Of a stretch of 64,000 nt of DNA, positions 46,453 through 59,792 are shown piece by piece. Location of the stretch: the NCBI GenBank assembly GCA_013396915.1, contig VWZL01000442.1, positions 186,364 to 250,363 on the forward strand, read 5' to 3'. A program made the translations under genes and the position numbers. Numbering within the stretch: position 1 is the stretch's first letter; each line of letters begins with the position of its first letter. Origin of the DNA: Stercorarius parasiticus (Eukaryota; Chordata; Aves; Charadriiformes; Stercorariidae). Under the pieces are notes generated by a model that was not told the DNA's origin, ran no database searches, and saw only the letters and a program-made list of their open reading frames with translations.

Positions 46453-49400
46453 TGAGCACGACATCGTATAGTATGGAATATCTCTTTGGCCAGTTTGGGT
46501 CAGCTGTCCTGGCTGTGCCCCCTCCCAGCTTCTTGTGCACCTCCAGCCTTCTTGCTGGCAGGACATGAGAAGCTTAAAAGTCCTTGACTAAGTGCAAGCA
46601 CTACTTAACAACAACTAAAACATCGGTGTGTTATCAACATTTTTCTCATACTAAATCCAAAACACAGCACTATACCAGCTACTAGGAAGAAAATTAACTC
46701 TATCCCAGATGAAATCTGGACAGTAACCATTGATATTTTTGGTATTGTGCCATGTTCAATTCACCTGCACACCTGGAAACAGAGGGAAAGCATGGCTGAT
46801 AGGTATTTCTTTTTTGAAAAGCTTAAGTATGACCACTATTGCTTTACAGTTCCATGCCCAGAAAAAGGACAGCATTTTTATAGAGTCTGACCCAATATAA
46901 ACCCAGTTCCAGCCATTCTATGTTTTTTAATTTTAATTTAGAAAAACATAAGGAACTTCGATTCTCATTCATCTGTCTTTCACCTGCATCTTCTTCTCTC
47001 AGCTATTTTACACTTCAAAATAAACCCAAGTGAATTTAGTGCAACAATTCCCAAGCATAAATGCATGGATCCTCATGACAGTTTTCTAAGTGATGAACAG
47101 TATTATTGTCTGCTTTTTATGTTTGATGAGTGAAGTACAGAGAGATGAAACTGTCTGGCAGTAGTTCTGGATAGCAATAGCAGTCTGAACTAAAATCTGA
47201 TTTGCAGCACAAAGACTCTTGCAGAAGACACTTTTGAAGAAAGGTCTTATATAAAATATTTTTACAGCTTAAAATTAGATTAGCTGCTACTTTTAGGAGA
47301 AGAGTGAAAGATGGAGAGTGAAGTGGTCTGTATAGTTTCAAAGAAGAAACAGAGAGTTTGTAAATTAAAGTAATGACACTGTATTTTAGAAATCCATTGT
47401 AATTCTGATTTTAGTTCTGAGTTTCTGACTAAAGCATGAGTGCCGTTTTCACACAAATGTTGAACTATGAAATTGGTACTGCAATTACTATCATGTCTTC
47501 CTCTACCTATTTGCTGTTCCAATGCAAAGAGAAGCATTTCAGATATGAAAAATCAGGGAGAGCAGGAAGAAGGAAAATATAGCTCCTTTGAATTTATGTA
47601 TATACCACAGATTTCCTTCAACTTAGTCAACACAAATATACTCAATCCACTGAGAAAGTTAGAGGATGAAAGTTGCTTACTTGTGGAGGGATTAGGTGAG
47701 TCAAATCTAGTTTGACATTGTTTGATTTCATTTTGCTTTCCTGGGCCTGAAAACAAAGATTTGTTTGTTTTTCAGCAGTGCATACATTGGGTATTTCATA
47801 TTATTAAAACATATCCAATCCATTTATGTTTGAATGATGAAAAATGACAGGGGTGTAATACGACCAAGGCAGACCACAAACAACAACGTTTCTTCTACTT
47901 TGACTGGGCTTCAGTTATCATTAATTTATGTTTAAAAAATCCGGACATGCTATGACCACATTATAATTGTACTCTTTGATGATGATTTTATTATATGAAC
48001 TTTAGAAAAGCTGTTCACGTTGCTCCCCACTCTGCACCCCCACTCCTTTTCTAATGGAAAAGGGAAAACTGACAAATGATACCAGCCTCCAGCCTGTGTC
48101 TATGCTAGGAAACAGAGCTTAAAAACCCAAAAGATCAACTTCAGACTTTTTTTTTGTAGATATTTTCTTAAATGGGAGATTCATCCTCAACACTACACAA
48201 AAGACTACAGCAGGCTTTTTGACCTAATGGCTGCACAAGAGGCAGAAAAGAGGTAGTGAAGATAGAGAAAGGGATTTTACTGGAGAAACTTGGCCCTGGA
48301 AAATGTATTCTGGTATGGCAGCTCTTTCTAGACATGCAACACATCAGTAAAAAGGGAGATGAAAAATTACCCTTCTGGCTCGTGCAAAGGGACAGAGCAA
48401 TGAATTATTCAATCCTCAGCTGGTGAGCCCGGCTGGGTCACTAGGTTTTAAAGGGATGTTCACTGCACTTCAGAGTACAAGACTTCTGTGCACTTGCCCA
48501 TCACTTTAGATGCAAAGGTGCAAAAAGATCCTTCTACTTGTCTTCAGTTTTAATATCCATGTTTAGTCACAGTCCTGCCTCCTGATGAAATATCTAAATC
48601 CATTGGTAACAAAACAGTATTGCTGAAAATTTTTATTCCACTTTTATTTTACAAACTCTGATTTTTTGCTTTCTGCTTGCAATTTCACACTCATTTTTAT
48701 TTAATATTTTAAACATAATATATATTTGAAATTTGGCATGATTAATGCATGTTGATTCTTTCCCATACGCTGAGTGCATTGCTGTAAAACTAGATATGAG
48801 CACTATTCCTGTCTTGGAAAGCTTACACTTTAATTATAGATAAAATCCCACAAGGAGAAAGAAGTAGATAAAAATTTCCGCAGCTACATATCTGATACCA
48901 TTTCATAGTTTATGATTTAGAATGTCTGCTGAAGAGGCTAGCCTCAACTGCAGGAACTAAGACCTCATAATTAGGATGTCCATTTCAGTCCTTCATTCTG
49001 TCTGGTGTGCTTTGGTTAATGGTACCAAATATACCTTCTTCAAGTTGGGCCAACAATTCCTTCTGATCTTTGCCAAGTAGGCAGCAGTCAGAAACAAGAA
49101 GGGTAAAGCATTAGCCATACTGTAATGATGTAGGTAAATTTTCTGTCACTGCAAAACTCGTCGTTGACTTTTGAATTTAGTATTCTGAAAGAGAGCAATT
49201 AATAATTATGTCTCAGGGCAACTTAAAATATTACGTGTAGGTTTTTAGATGGAATTAGTAAATATAAGGAGAAATAGAAATGTTCTGAATGAACTTGTTT
49301 TATTCACAGAAAAAATAACTTCTGCATCCTTCTCTCAAGCTATTTAGTAATAACCTTGAAATAATTTTCTTCGGTAGTTGATTTTTAAGAAATTAGTTTC

Positions 49401-50237
49401 TGATTTTCAGTCTTTAACTAAAAAACATGAGGAAATTGACTAGATTGTTAAATCAAACAATGGAATTGTCTTATTCTTCTGTTATTTTGTAGAAATAAAG
49501 TTGAAGCTGCCTTCTTGAAAAGTATACATCAGAAGAGGAAAATATGGGGAAAACACAAGAAAAGCATTGGCTCTTTTTCCCAGCACTTTTCACAATAATA
49601 TGACCCCCCCAGCTGATTGTTTCAAAAAGCAAAAAAAATCCACTTAATTTATGAGAGTAAATAGGGGATGTCATTATAATTAAAGTAAAGAGAATGAACC
49701 AATTTGGACTTTCCTGAAATTCAAAGTGTATATAATAATATGAAAATATGGATAAACCAATGTTTTTGACTAACATGGGGTATGTGTATGTATGTATTGT
49801 ATAAAGGGTTTTCATTGTTATTCTATCCTAGGGAATGGAAATCCATTATAATCCAATATTATAAATTCCATGGTTTCAGACCTAGAAGATATCTTTTCTG
49901 TTGTTAGCATAAAATCCTACCTGCATAGAAATCTTCAAGAAAGTTGTCATCACCTTAAACTCTTTGAATATGTATGCATTACACAATGAAGAAAATGCAA
50001 TCTGGATGAGGATATCAGGAAAATTTTTTTCCTAGTCGTAGTGAACCCTTGAGATAAATGGTAGTGGTGGTTCTGTTTGTTTGTATAAAATTATGCCTGA
50101 AGAACTATTTTTATATTTTTAGAATCCATTTTGATGCACAGCTTATCTGTCAAACTCATCCATCAAACAATACTCAAACAAACTACAAGTATGCAGACTC
50201 TAGTTATACAGACTATGCTTCTGTATAGAAGTAGGAA

Positions 50238-50271
50238 TCATATAAATATTCATATAAATCATATAAATAAA
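50238..50271. repeat. TCATATAAA short tandem repeat
   Basis: Three irregular units starting TCATATAAA lie head to tail, of 12, 9 and 13 bases. Confidence 0.6.
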
Positions 50272-50946
50272 ATGCATTATTTAGGCAGTTGTGGAATGCA
50301 TAACTGTATGTTTGAAAGTTTAGTGCTAAGTACTCTATTTGCCTGTTCACCTTTTCCTTAAGGTAACAGTGTGTATGTATCTAATAAATATTTGCAGGTG
50401 AATAGAAAATTATTTTAACATTCCCTGCTTAAGTGTGATTTTTCTACTTAGTGTAGACAAACACTATACACTGCAAATAGTGTAAAAGCCTACAATGTTG
50501 GCTTTTTCCTTTCAAGTTCCTATGGACTTGCAACAAATTTAAAAAAGAGCATTCATTGTCAACATGAACATATTCTTTTTTGTTTTCTTTGGTTTTGTGT
50601 CAGCTGAAATGGTATTCAATTACACAAGAACGTAAATTTCAACACTAGTGAAGCTGATTAAAACCTATTCAGTCACGCTGCAGTGCGATCAAATTTGGTC
50701 TGAAAGGTCGGGCTGAAATAGCTTCCTATTCCTCCATCTGATGTTTATAATGTCTCAGATTAAATCCATCTGAGAGAGATTTTGCTTAGACAGAATGACA
50801 TGTGTATGGAATGAAAAGGGTGATAGATTTGTTGTTATGAGAAAATGCAAAGAAAAGGCTTTGTGAGAAGGAGAACAGCGTTTGGAGGATGATAGTCTTC
50901 TCCAAGATGTCCAGAGAAGATGCAAGGAAAAAACAGCTGAGATGCT

Positions 50947-50967
50947 GGGGGGAGGGGGGGAACGGGG
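50947..50967 (+). other. G-quadruplex motif
   Basis: A G6 run, a G7 run and a G4 run separated by A and AAC. The G7 run can be split to give four G3+ runs, so the canonical rule is met. It lies in a short G/A-rich segment of an otherwise AT-rich region. Confidence 0.5.
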
Positions 50968-51441
50968 AAACAAAGGAGGGATAGAAATGACAAAATTAAA
51001 GACAGCTGGTCAGACCAGTTAGTTGCAACGTGCCAGAATTTTAATTTTGTGTTTTGTGTTTGCATTCCTTTCCTTTTTCTTCAAAATAATCAGTTTTCCT
51101 TTATAGCTGTATTCATAAGTATTCTACCATTTCTCCCTCTGTCTTTATTCTACTTCTGCAGTTTTTATGCTTTTAGGTAGAAAACTTTATCATTTTGAGA
51201 GGAAAAAGAATTGAGCCATGTACCATATTCTTCCTGCCTAAACAAGAAGCTCATGGAAATTTAAGTTCTTCAGGGTTTTGTATTGAACCTTTCTCTGATC
51301 ACTATTACTGGGAACATATTTTGATTTAGTAAGAAGTATTACCCTAGCAGTTTAACCATGAAGGACGGGAAAGGCATCTTTCTCTCCCTTTTCTTCTGTG
51401 CAAGCTTCAGTATTTTTCCATGTTTTTATCTGCATTTGTCA

Positions 51442-51468
51442 GTTATTTATGTTATTCATGTTATTTAT
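51442..51468. repeat. Three tandem 9-base units
   Basis: GTTATTTAT, GTTATTCAT and GTTATTTAT lie head to tail with one base difference. Confidence 0.7.
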
Positions 51469-52729
51469 GTAATGGTTCATTGCTATACCCAAATCAATTA
51501 TTAGCTTTTCCTAGAGAAATCTGGTCTTTTCTTTTCTTTTCTTAGTCAGATATTACACAGCTAATTCTTAAATAATGAATATTTCTTATACCATCGTACC
51601 TGTTGTCTGTGGTAAAATTTTTAACTTTGGCCACCTATGCCATTACATTCTCCAGTATATATTGACCAGAAACTACAGGCAGTATGATGGTGAGATGTTT
51701 CAGTTTTTGTGTTTGCATGTCACTTTTGTAATCAAGCATTACTAAATCCACATGTAATACTTTTAGAAGTAGGATGAGGAGTGCTCTCCGTAAGCTATAT
51801 GGATCAATTGCCCTCAATGCCCGCCTTGGAGGGACTCTTAAATGTCAGAGAAGTCTGCTGGCAACAGATGAGTTGATCCACAGGACTCCTCTGCTTTGCC
51901 AGTAGCTTAATCCCCTGTGCAAAGTCTTTATCTGGATTTGTGTAGGAGACTGGTATTTAGCATTCAGTAAGTAGGCAAGGCTGTTCTCCTACAGCGATGA
52001 CCTCCCTGACCTACTAGAGCATACCAAAAATTACACTGATCCATTAGAAAGATTAAGACAAAGACAATAATAGCTCCTGTGATTTATCTTTCTGTTTTTA
52101 TGAAAAGTTCACAAGTTTGCTAAAAATGACAGACAGGAATAGATAATCTCTGCTTTTTATCACCCAAATCAGACAGACTTAATGTTACCAATGAAAAGAC
52201 AAATGCCGTGCTTCTATTTGTGGAGGCCGAACAAAGAATAGATCATTTTTTTTCCCCTAGGAAACACCAAGTTAAAATTCTTTACTTTGAGGACCAGAGT
52301 AATAATTCAAGTGACATTTGGCAAGGTGAAATGAGTAGACAATTATTATTACTAATGTACATTTGTCTCAATATTTGACACAGCCAAGGTCAGAGAGCAT
52401 TGACCATTTCCTCTACAAAACTGTTCTTCTGACACTCTGAATGTCAGAGTATGTGACACTCAGTGAAATTTCTAGTCACACAAGGGAATTTGTAGGTGAT
52501 ATTGACAACAAATGTAGATGAAGCTTTATTTCTTTTTATGCTGGGAATTTATCCATCCTTTTCTTCTGCCAAATCAATGGAGTCTGATTATAGAATTAAC
52601 TGCTGCAATCATCACATATTTTGTGAAGGTCATGGCTGGATAGTTAGAAACAGCAAAGCTGCGCAAATAATGTATCAATAAAAGGTTAAATGGCGAAGTT
52701 GTGCTTTATCCCCTGTTAGCAAAGAGGTT

Positions 52730-52796
52730 AAAAAAAAAAAAAAAGTGAAGAAAATGTTTGTATGGGTTTTGGTTTTTTTTGTTTTTTTTTCTGCAG
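52730..52796. repeat. A15 tract facing a T-rich tract
   Basis: Fifteen A bases (52,730-52,744) are followed about 20 bases later by a T-rich run (52,765-52,790, including TTTTTTTTGTTTTTTTTT) that ends in CTGCAG. The two tracts can pair as a long hairpin. The T-rich run plus CAG also resembles a strong plus-strand splice acceptor, but no convincing donor follows. Confidence 0.6.
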
Positions 52797-53089
52797 AACT
52801 ATGAATTTGCAAGAAATTGAAGCTCATCGGGGTGCATCACACTGTATAATAGGAGGACAGAGGAAGAAAAAGTTTATATTTACCTTGCAGTTTCATGTAG
52901 CTACAATTTGATTCTTGTCTGGAATATGTGGGGACAAGGAAATATTGTTTTGTGGTCATTTTCTCATTATCATATAGAAATAATCTTCCAGATTCTGTCC
53001 AAGAACAATGTATTATTCTATTGCAATTTCTTTCAAATGTACTAACCTATAGTTATTCAACAAACAATTTGTTTTAGTATATTTCTTTG

Positions 53090-53810
53090 TTGTGTTTTGA
53101 ATATTATCGAATGGGAGACTCCAAAATTGAGACTCCAAAATGAGTTCCAGTGTTTGACCACCCTCACTGTAAAAAAGTTTTTTGTGTTGTGTTTAGATTG
53201 AATTTCACATGTGTTAATTTGTACCCATTGGCTCTTATTCTGTCGGTGGTCAGAGAAGAGTCTGGCTCCTTCGTCTTTATTCCCCCTAATAAAGTATTTA
53301 TACACATTGATAAGATACCCGGAGGCTTCTCCATGTTGAGACATCTCACCTCTAAACATTTCCTCATATGAAAGATCTCCCAGTCCCTTGCTATCTTTGT
53401 TGTCCTTTGCTAGACTTGCTCAAGTAAGTCCGTATCTTTCTTGTACTGGGGAGCCTGGAACAGGACCCAGCACTCGTGATGTGTCTCATCAGCACTGAGG
53501 AGAACAGGAAGGAAAACATTCTTGATATGCTGGCAATGTTCTTCCTAATGGAGCTCAGAATGCTGTTGGACTTCTTTGTGGCAAGAGCATATTGCTGACT
53601 CACGCTCAACTCGTTTACCAGGATACTCAACTCCTTCTCGGCATAGTTGCTTTCCAGCTGTGTGGCCCCCGACATGCACTGGTGCCTGGGGGTACTCCTC
53701 TGTAGATGCAAAACTTTGCCCTTCCCTTTATTGAACTTCAAGAGGTTCCCCTCTGCCCACTACTCTGGCCTGTCCAGGTCTCTCTGAATGTCAGGACACC
53801 TGTTTTCCAT
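53090..53810 (-). mobile_element. CR1 LINE fragment, minus strand
   Basis: This is the longest CR1 piece here. Read leftwards, it begins near the point encoding QRDLDRPE (about 53,805), passes through the typical MKFNKGKGKVLHLQRSTPRH segment, and continues to the segment encoding FFTVRVVKHWNSF near 53,150. At least one frameshift separates the part above 53,391 from the part below 53,359, and there are in-frame stops. The 3' end is worn and the terminal octamers are not visible. A 14-base local duplication (GAGACTCCAAAATT) is at 53,115-53,140. It is dead and older than the 16.7-kb copy. Confidence 0.9.
53145..53800 (-). pseudogene. Frameshifted C-terminal remnant of CR1 ORF2
   Basis: Two open pieces on the minus strand (53,391-53,741 and 53,057-53,359) lie in different frames and together cover the region after the polymerase palm of ORF2. 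The upstream endonuclease and catalytic motifs are absent. The last part of the lower piece has run past the element's own sequence. Confidence 0.8.
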
Positions 53811-54983
53811 GGCTTAGGCCCTAACTGATCAAGATCTGTAGTTCTGACAGTGATTAAGATGGATCAATGTCTGAATTCTCTTTTTCCAGCTTGGTATTGG
53901 ATGCCTACTTGAAGAAAAAGTAGAAACATCAGGGGAAATACCTTGTATCTCAATTAATAGTGAGAGAACAACAAGAGAAAGGCATAGACTGGCAGATTAG
54001 AAAACTTGAAGACATTCTAAATATTATTCTTGTAAAAGAAAAAAAATAGCATTACAATTTTTCATGTGCATATTTCACTGTACTGGTGTTTCTTCTTTGC
54101 CAGAAAAAAACCCCAACCCAGTAGTAGATTGCAGAATACTAGCTTACCAGGCAATTGCATTTGTTCTTGCACAATAACTGATGTAGTTGCCCACCATAAC
54201 TTCAGGCAACCCTATGTTAAAATATTACTTTTTGACTTGTCTTGCCCCAGTTTGCCCATTTTTTGGAATGTGGATAATGGGATGTGAATAATTGCATGAA
54301 GCATTCTGAGACGAGTAAGTTAAGGGGAAAAAAAAAACAACCTCTGAGTAACATTTTGTCATCGTTACCCAATTATTCTCTACTGACCTCCTAAAAGCGC
54401 TCTCTTGTGTATCATTGAGCTTGTTTGTTTGAGGAAGAAGCAATAAGAACTGGTAAGAATGCCAGATTCTCAATATGGGTTTTAAGAGAAAATACAGAGA
54501 TTAAAACACTAACGAATTCTCTGATGATTCCACCATGCGCTTTTTATTTATTTAATCTTGCATAGCCAAGAAAATTGACAGAAGCAGCAACACAAAGCTA
54601 CTTTTGTATAAACTAGACCTCCTGAATAAGACTTCCATTATAAATTTTCACTCACAGCACCATAAACAACATGAACATACACTATACATTATACAGAATT
54701 GGTTTTCAATCTCTTATGCCCCTTAGTACTTTATATAGGAACAAATCCTCACTGTAGACAACTCACGTAAAACTTCTAGCGTTCAAAGATTAGACTAATT
54801 TCTCACTTCTGTGGGCAAAATGATTCTGAATTATTTTATACTATAGAAATAATTTGTTTTTATTTTATTATGGCAGTACTTTAAAACAAGAAAGAGGGAG
54901 CAGCAGAGGAATAGACTTGATACCAGACCCATTTGTCATAAATCAGAGGAGTTGCATGTAAATCAAAAGACTGAACGTAAATC

Positions 54984-55010
54984 AAAAAGTCATGAGGTAC
55001 ATGACTTTTT
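54984..55010. repeat. Perfect 11-bp inverted repeat, 5-base loop
   Basis: AAAAAGTCATG and CATGACTTTTT are exact reverse complements around AGGTA. Just to the left, GTAAATCAAAA occurs twice (about 54,957-54,967 and 54,977-54,987), so the left arm lies at the end of a short direct repeat. Confidence 0.65.
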
Positions 55011-57427
55011 GCCCTTTTTCTGAGTCCTTGATCTTGGAGAAAAAGTAATAAGTCTGTATTTGTCTGGTCTGTTATTCACAGTACAAGAAACCAAAGAGCC
55101 AAACCATCTCCCACAAGACACCTTTAATCAATTTGAGACATACATAGTGGGTGACTTCTGTCTGTACAAACAAAGGAAGAAGAAAGGTCTATTTACAGCA
55201 CTAACTGTTCTCATGAATCCAGTTTTCAATCACTCAGTTCACACTACAGGCACCAGAATTTTTGTATCCTAATAATAATTCTGCAGAATTTCATAAGGCT
55301 TTTTTGTTCAGACCCTGCTAACTTTCAAATTCACAAGCTCATTCAATCAGAAAGACTTCTTTCTGCCCTATGACTGAATGTGTTCTTGATCAGAAATAAG
55401 CAATCACTGAAAGCATCATACAAAATCTTTTCAGGGTGGATGTACTTCAATTTGGCCAATGGACCATGCTGTAGCACCACTTTTATATCTTGAAACCTTT
55501 ATGACTGCTGCTAGAGAAATCAGAGCTGCAAGGCTCTCTCACACTAAGCTAAAACATCCATCCCTAGTAAAGGAAAAGGATGGGGGGAAGCAAGCCCTAG
55601 CTAGGTCCTACAACAGGAACAGTTTCACATCCTTTGCAATTGGATCATCACTGATATTTACTAACCATTTCTCCACCCTGGTTCCCAGTGTTACCAGGAG
55701 TAGCACAAACATGCCAAGACTCAAGAAAACACAGAATGGAATATTATTCAGTGGCTCACAACATTATGGTCTTTATTTTTCTGTACGTGCGATGGATTAC
55801 CCAGGGATTTGGGTTTTTTCTGCCTTTTAGTATAAAGACACACTATTCTGCAGTGTGGACTGCCCTGTGGTGTCCCCAGTTGGTCTAACACAGAAGTACA
55901 TGTCCTCCCTTAGTGGGTTTAGTGGCCAGTCCTGGACAACTGGAATGTGCAGGCAACCTGACTGCAAACTGACTACCTTTGGAAACAGTGTGGACACGAG
56001 ATAAGATACAGGATTCTCAAATCCATGCTGAGAAGCTGATTCAAGAAAAAGAAAACTCCTTTGCTGAGAGTAAAAGTTCAGCATAGAAAAAAACAATGTA
56101 ACAACTCACATTTCAAAAATGGGCACCTGAATTTCATGCCCTAAACTTTTAATTTAATAAAGAATATTTCAAAAAATATTTAACAGGGTCACCTCAGGAA
56201 AATAAGCAGCAATCTCTTCTGAAGTTAGAATGTACAAAATGAATAATTTCAAAGAGATTACATTTTTCTGATGTTGCAAGTACATTTCTAATACACATAG
56301 GCCATTAGGAAGGCATTAGTTCTAAGCAAATATTAATTTCTGATTTAAACTGGGCCACACCGAGTGTGAGAAATTTATATGCCAAGAAAAGTATGCTCAA
56401 TATCTCTTTTAAAACTGTACTTCACAATATACTACCTATGGAAAAATGAGAAACACTTTCAGTAACAATTATAAGCATGAAATAACCCATAGCTACTGTA
56501 CTGTATTTTTTTAAAATTAGGGTTATCATCTTGCTTATTTTCAGAGTTGATACAGTTCAATATTGGTTTTTGTTAAACAACATAATCCTGTCTGAAGAAT
56601 TTGAATATGGCAATTCAAGGTAGACAGCCTTATTCAGTGGTAAACAGCATGTTCATTTTCTGTTCCTCAATGAGTAGCTTCAGAATCATTATGTTATTCA
56701 ATTCCCAAATGTAAAAACTTTTTGTGGAATGTTACAGCATCACCAATTATGATTCAGCAGCCTGATATAACGGAGTATGTTCTCCCAGCATTTACACAAT
56801 TAAGTACATGACTCTTGCTGATGCTAGTGGAAAAATCAATGGATGATTAATATTATGGAAATGCCAACAACAGACTGAGAGGATTGAAAATGAATTTCTG
56901 ACAGCGGGGAATACTCCAGGAAAATATAATAGTGAAAAATGAACAAAAATAGCAGTTATTCTCGCTGAACTTTATTGACTATCAGGAACGAAGGTTCTGA
57001 CTAAGGAAAGAGAGACAATCTACAGTGTGTCATAGAAAAATAACAGCTGTAAGAAAAAAGCTTTTAGAAATGCAGGAAATAAACTTATTTATATAGTATT
57101 CATCTGGAATAACTGCAGCCATAGCTCAGAGGAGAAAGTATGATTTTTAGGTAAGAAAATAACATTTAAAATGTCTCATCACATGTAGTAAAGTTACAGC
57201 TTTTATGCATTTTTGTATAAATGTTCGCTTGTAAGACACAAAAATGTCCACATATTGATAAAAGGATTTGGGTGTTATTTTTCTATCCACAATGCACCTA
57301 TAAATTGATTCTGGGAAACCTGTTAGGTTTTTTTATTTTCACTTGTACTTGAACTTCCTTGGGTTTACATATCTCCTCAAAACCACTTTGACTTAGTGGA
57401 AGTAGAAAAAAATCATGTGGAGATATT

Positions 57428-57442
57428 AAAAAAAAAAAAAAA
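57428..57442. repeat. A15 homopolymer
   Basis: Fifteen A bases, without a recognisable element body on either side. Confidence 0.8.
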
Positions 57443-59737
57443 GTCAGTGCTTTTCCCTCTTTCATATCTGAGTAAAGCACTTCTTAAACTTTCAAATAAT
57501 TAGATACCAGCTCTCTAGGGTCATCCAGGAACACATTTTCAAGTGGTGGAAATTCTCATAGCTTGACTCAAGTAAACTTGCAAGAGCCGAAAATTTGTGC
57601 TGAAGTATAAAATATAATCAAAATATGTCAATATCAACCACATAGGCCAATTGTGCACTGCAAACTTGATAAAGTATCCTTATAAATTTTTCCATAAGTA
57701 ATTACTGATACCTTTCTACAGAAGACTCAAAATGTTTTACAGCAACCTACGTCAATTGCTGGTGGTAGGAATAAAAAGACAGTCCAGAGGGAAGCCAAAA
57801 AAACTCTGTGCTGGATCCTTATCCTCTTTACAGCTTTATTCCTGATTATTAGGACAACTTTAGGCTTTCTTTCACAATCAGCATGGCCTGACAACTTCTT
57901 ATGAGAGAGACCTACTGTCCAGAGTTGGCATATTCCTAAATACACTGTCAGGAGTGAAGTGAAACCTGGCTGGAAATGGTGGGAGTTACAGGTCACTTGT
58001 GAAAATGAGTTAAACTTCCTTATGAAATACAGATATGTAAAACAGAAGAAAACCTTGGCCAAAATCAAGCCCTGTAGAAGACAGGACTGAAAGTGTGAGC
58101 CCTGTATTCTGCAGGACTTTTCTTAGACGATGGTTGCATATACGAAGGGTTTGACAGTCTCCAAGGCAATTGCATATGCCAAAGAGAACAGAGCCATTCC
58201 AGACACAATGGAGAAGGCAGCACCAGCACGAGCCAGAGAAGCATGTGCTCTATTATGACCTCATGAGGAGAACACAGGGAGCTTCTAAGGTAAAGTGGTG
58301 GCTGGAAGCAACTTTGAGAAAAGAAGGTTTTTTGTCCCTCATAGTTCAGGGAAGCTATGCTTTACGTACTTCCTTTAAAGCAAAACATCACATTAAAAAA
58401 ATCTCATAGAACACACAAAAGTAATAAATATAAACAGATGATGTACTTGAACAAACAGTTATGCTACTTTTTCTTTATTACAAGTATTGCAAAGCAATAG
58501 TTTCTTCATATACCATGTCTGCAACACACAGTTAAGAAGGGGTTCATAAACTGGAATGCCTAACAGATAACAGCATTAGACAGTAACTAAACTCCTCTGG
58601 GCTTTTACTGCAATACCTTGAGGTTGAAAAGAGGTCTTTAATTTAGTATTCTCCACTTGAAATATAGCTGAATTTGCTAATAGAACTGCCTTTCCCGCAT
58701 TAATAACCTTAGGAAACACTTCTGTCTAACAAAGAGACCATACAATTGTCTAGTTCCCTCTTCACACAGTGGTCACAGCTATCCCTACTTGGAACCAGCT
58801 GTAGTGGCTAAGACACCTTTACTTACTCTGGTGTCATGTTCTTCATAAACAGAGAGCATCTATCGACTTTTGCAAATAAAGAGGAATCTCCTCTTGCATT
58901 TGGAGATGGTTCATTTCCAAAAGAGGTAACCACTCTTCCGTTCAGCTCCCTGAAACGGATGTTGAGTTAATCAAATGATTTTAAAAGTGTTAGCAGCTGA
59001 GGTCAAAATGCCTGTTCATGATATTAACTGTCATGGTGTGCGTTTGGTGCCTAGAAGTGTCACAGAAGCAGTTATAATAATTTATTTCTCAGATAGTACT
59101 TCGGACAAATACTGTTGGTGGATAATGTTAATCCTCATAGAAAGAAAGGCAATAAAGACACTAGCAAAGACACATACTTCATAAAATCTGTCTGCTAAAT
59201 CAATTTAATTTAGTTATAAAAACGTAAAACCATAGTAACCATTTTTAGTGTGCTTTTTCTGATATAATGCAATATTACTTCAAGCAAAAGATCTTTTAGT
59301 CATACTTGTTCAAAGAAGATATGTTCTTTTCCCCCTACAACTTGCCTCCAAAACCAAATCCTTTATTTCTATTTTTCAGATTTTTGTTTAGTTGTCTATA
59401 TACTTGACAAAACCCATTTTCTTCATGTTGCAGCATGGACATTGTCATTTCATGAACATATATGGATATAACTCATTAGTTGACATAAGTGAACGAAGTG
59501 TAAATTTGTACTGTATTCAGAACAAATAATATGAAAGATAACATTAATCCAAGAAGAGGACATAATGTTTGATTCCCTTTTCTCTCACAATACCTGAACT
59601 GTGGTTGCAGTGCAACACGTTTTTCTTCATTTCATTGCACATATCTCAGTTTACTCTCTAAAGATCAAAATTTCTGCTAGGAGCAGTACAGAAATTCAAA
59701 CAGGCAAGTAGCCACAGTAGTCTTTTAAACTGTATTT

Positions 59738-59792
59738 CAAACAAAATCCTAAACAAACCAAACAAATAAAAAAAAAAACAAACCCAACCCCT
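59738..59792. repeat. A/C-rich low-complexity tract
   Basis: AAACAAA and CAAAC units and an A11 run, ending in AACCCAACCCC. Confidence 0.7.

Larger units (their letters stand above)
46120..46722 (-). mobile_element. Solo LTR of an endogenous retrovirus, minus strand
   Basis: This copy matches the 25-kb LTR along most of its length. It starts near TGTCACAATTGTGGTTTAAC and ends GATGAAATCTGGACA. It contains a CpG-dense stretch near 46,170-46,200, an AAC/AAT-rich simple-repeat segment (46,252-46,340), the conserved TATAGTATGGAATAT block and, on the minus strand, a TATA box and an ATTAAA signal. No internal retroviral genes or second LTR lie nearby. The left end carries a few extra bases compared with the family, and no target duplication can be recognised. 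The 115-codon minus-strand frames inside it are by-products of the simple repeat. Confidence 0.85.
46723..52729. other. Unique AT-rich sequence, no gene seen
   Basis: Six kilobases without a recognisable gene or repeat family. Minor structures are a plus-strand open frame at 47,467-47,715 that ends near a donor-like TTAG/GTGAGT, a TATG-type run at 49,780-49,800, TCATATAAA repeats at 50,238-50,271, a G-quadruplex motif at 50,947-50,967 and a 9-base triple repeat at 51,442-51,468. Confidence 0.5.

Noticed and set aside
46016..46566. Two 115-codon minus-strand frames
   Set aside because: They lie across the solo LTR and its AAC/AAT microsatellite; translation of the repeat makes the I/L/F-rich stretches.
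55459..55830. 123-codon plus-strand frame
   Set aside because: No domain, splice context or same-strand continuation is seen. A frame of this length is not surprising among the many in 64 kb.
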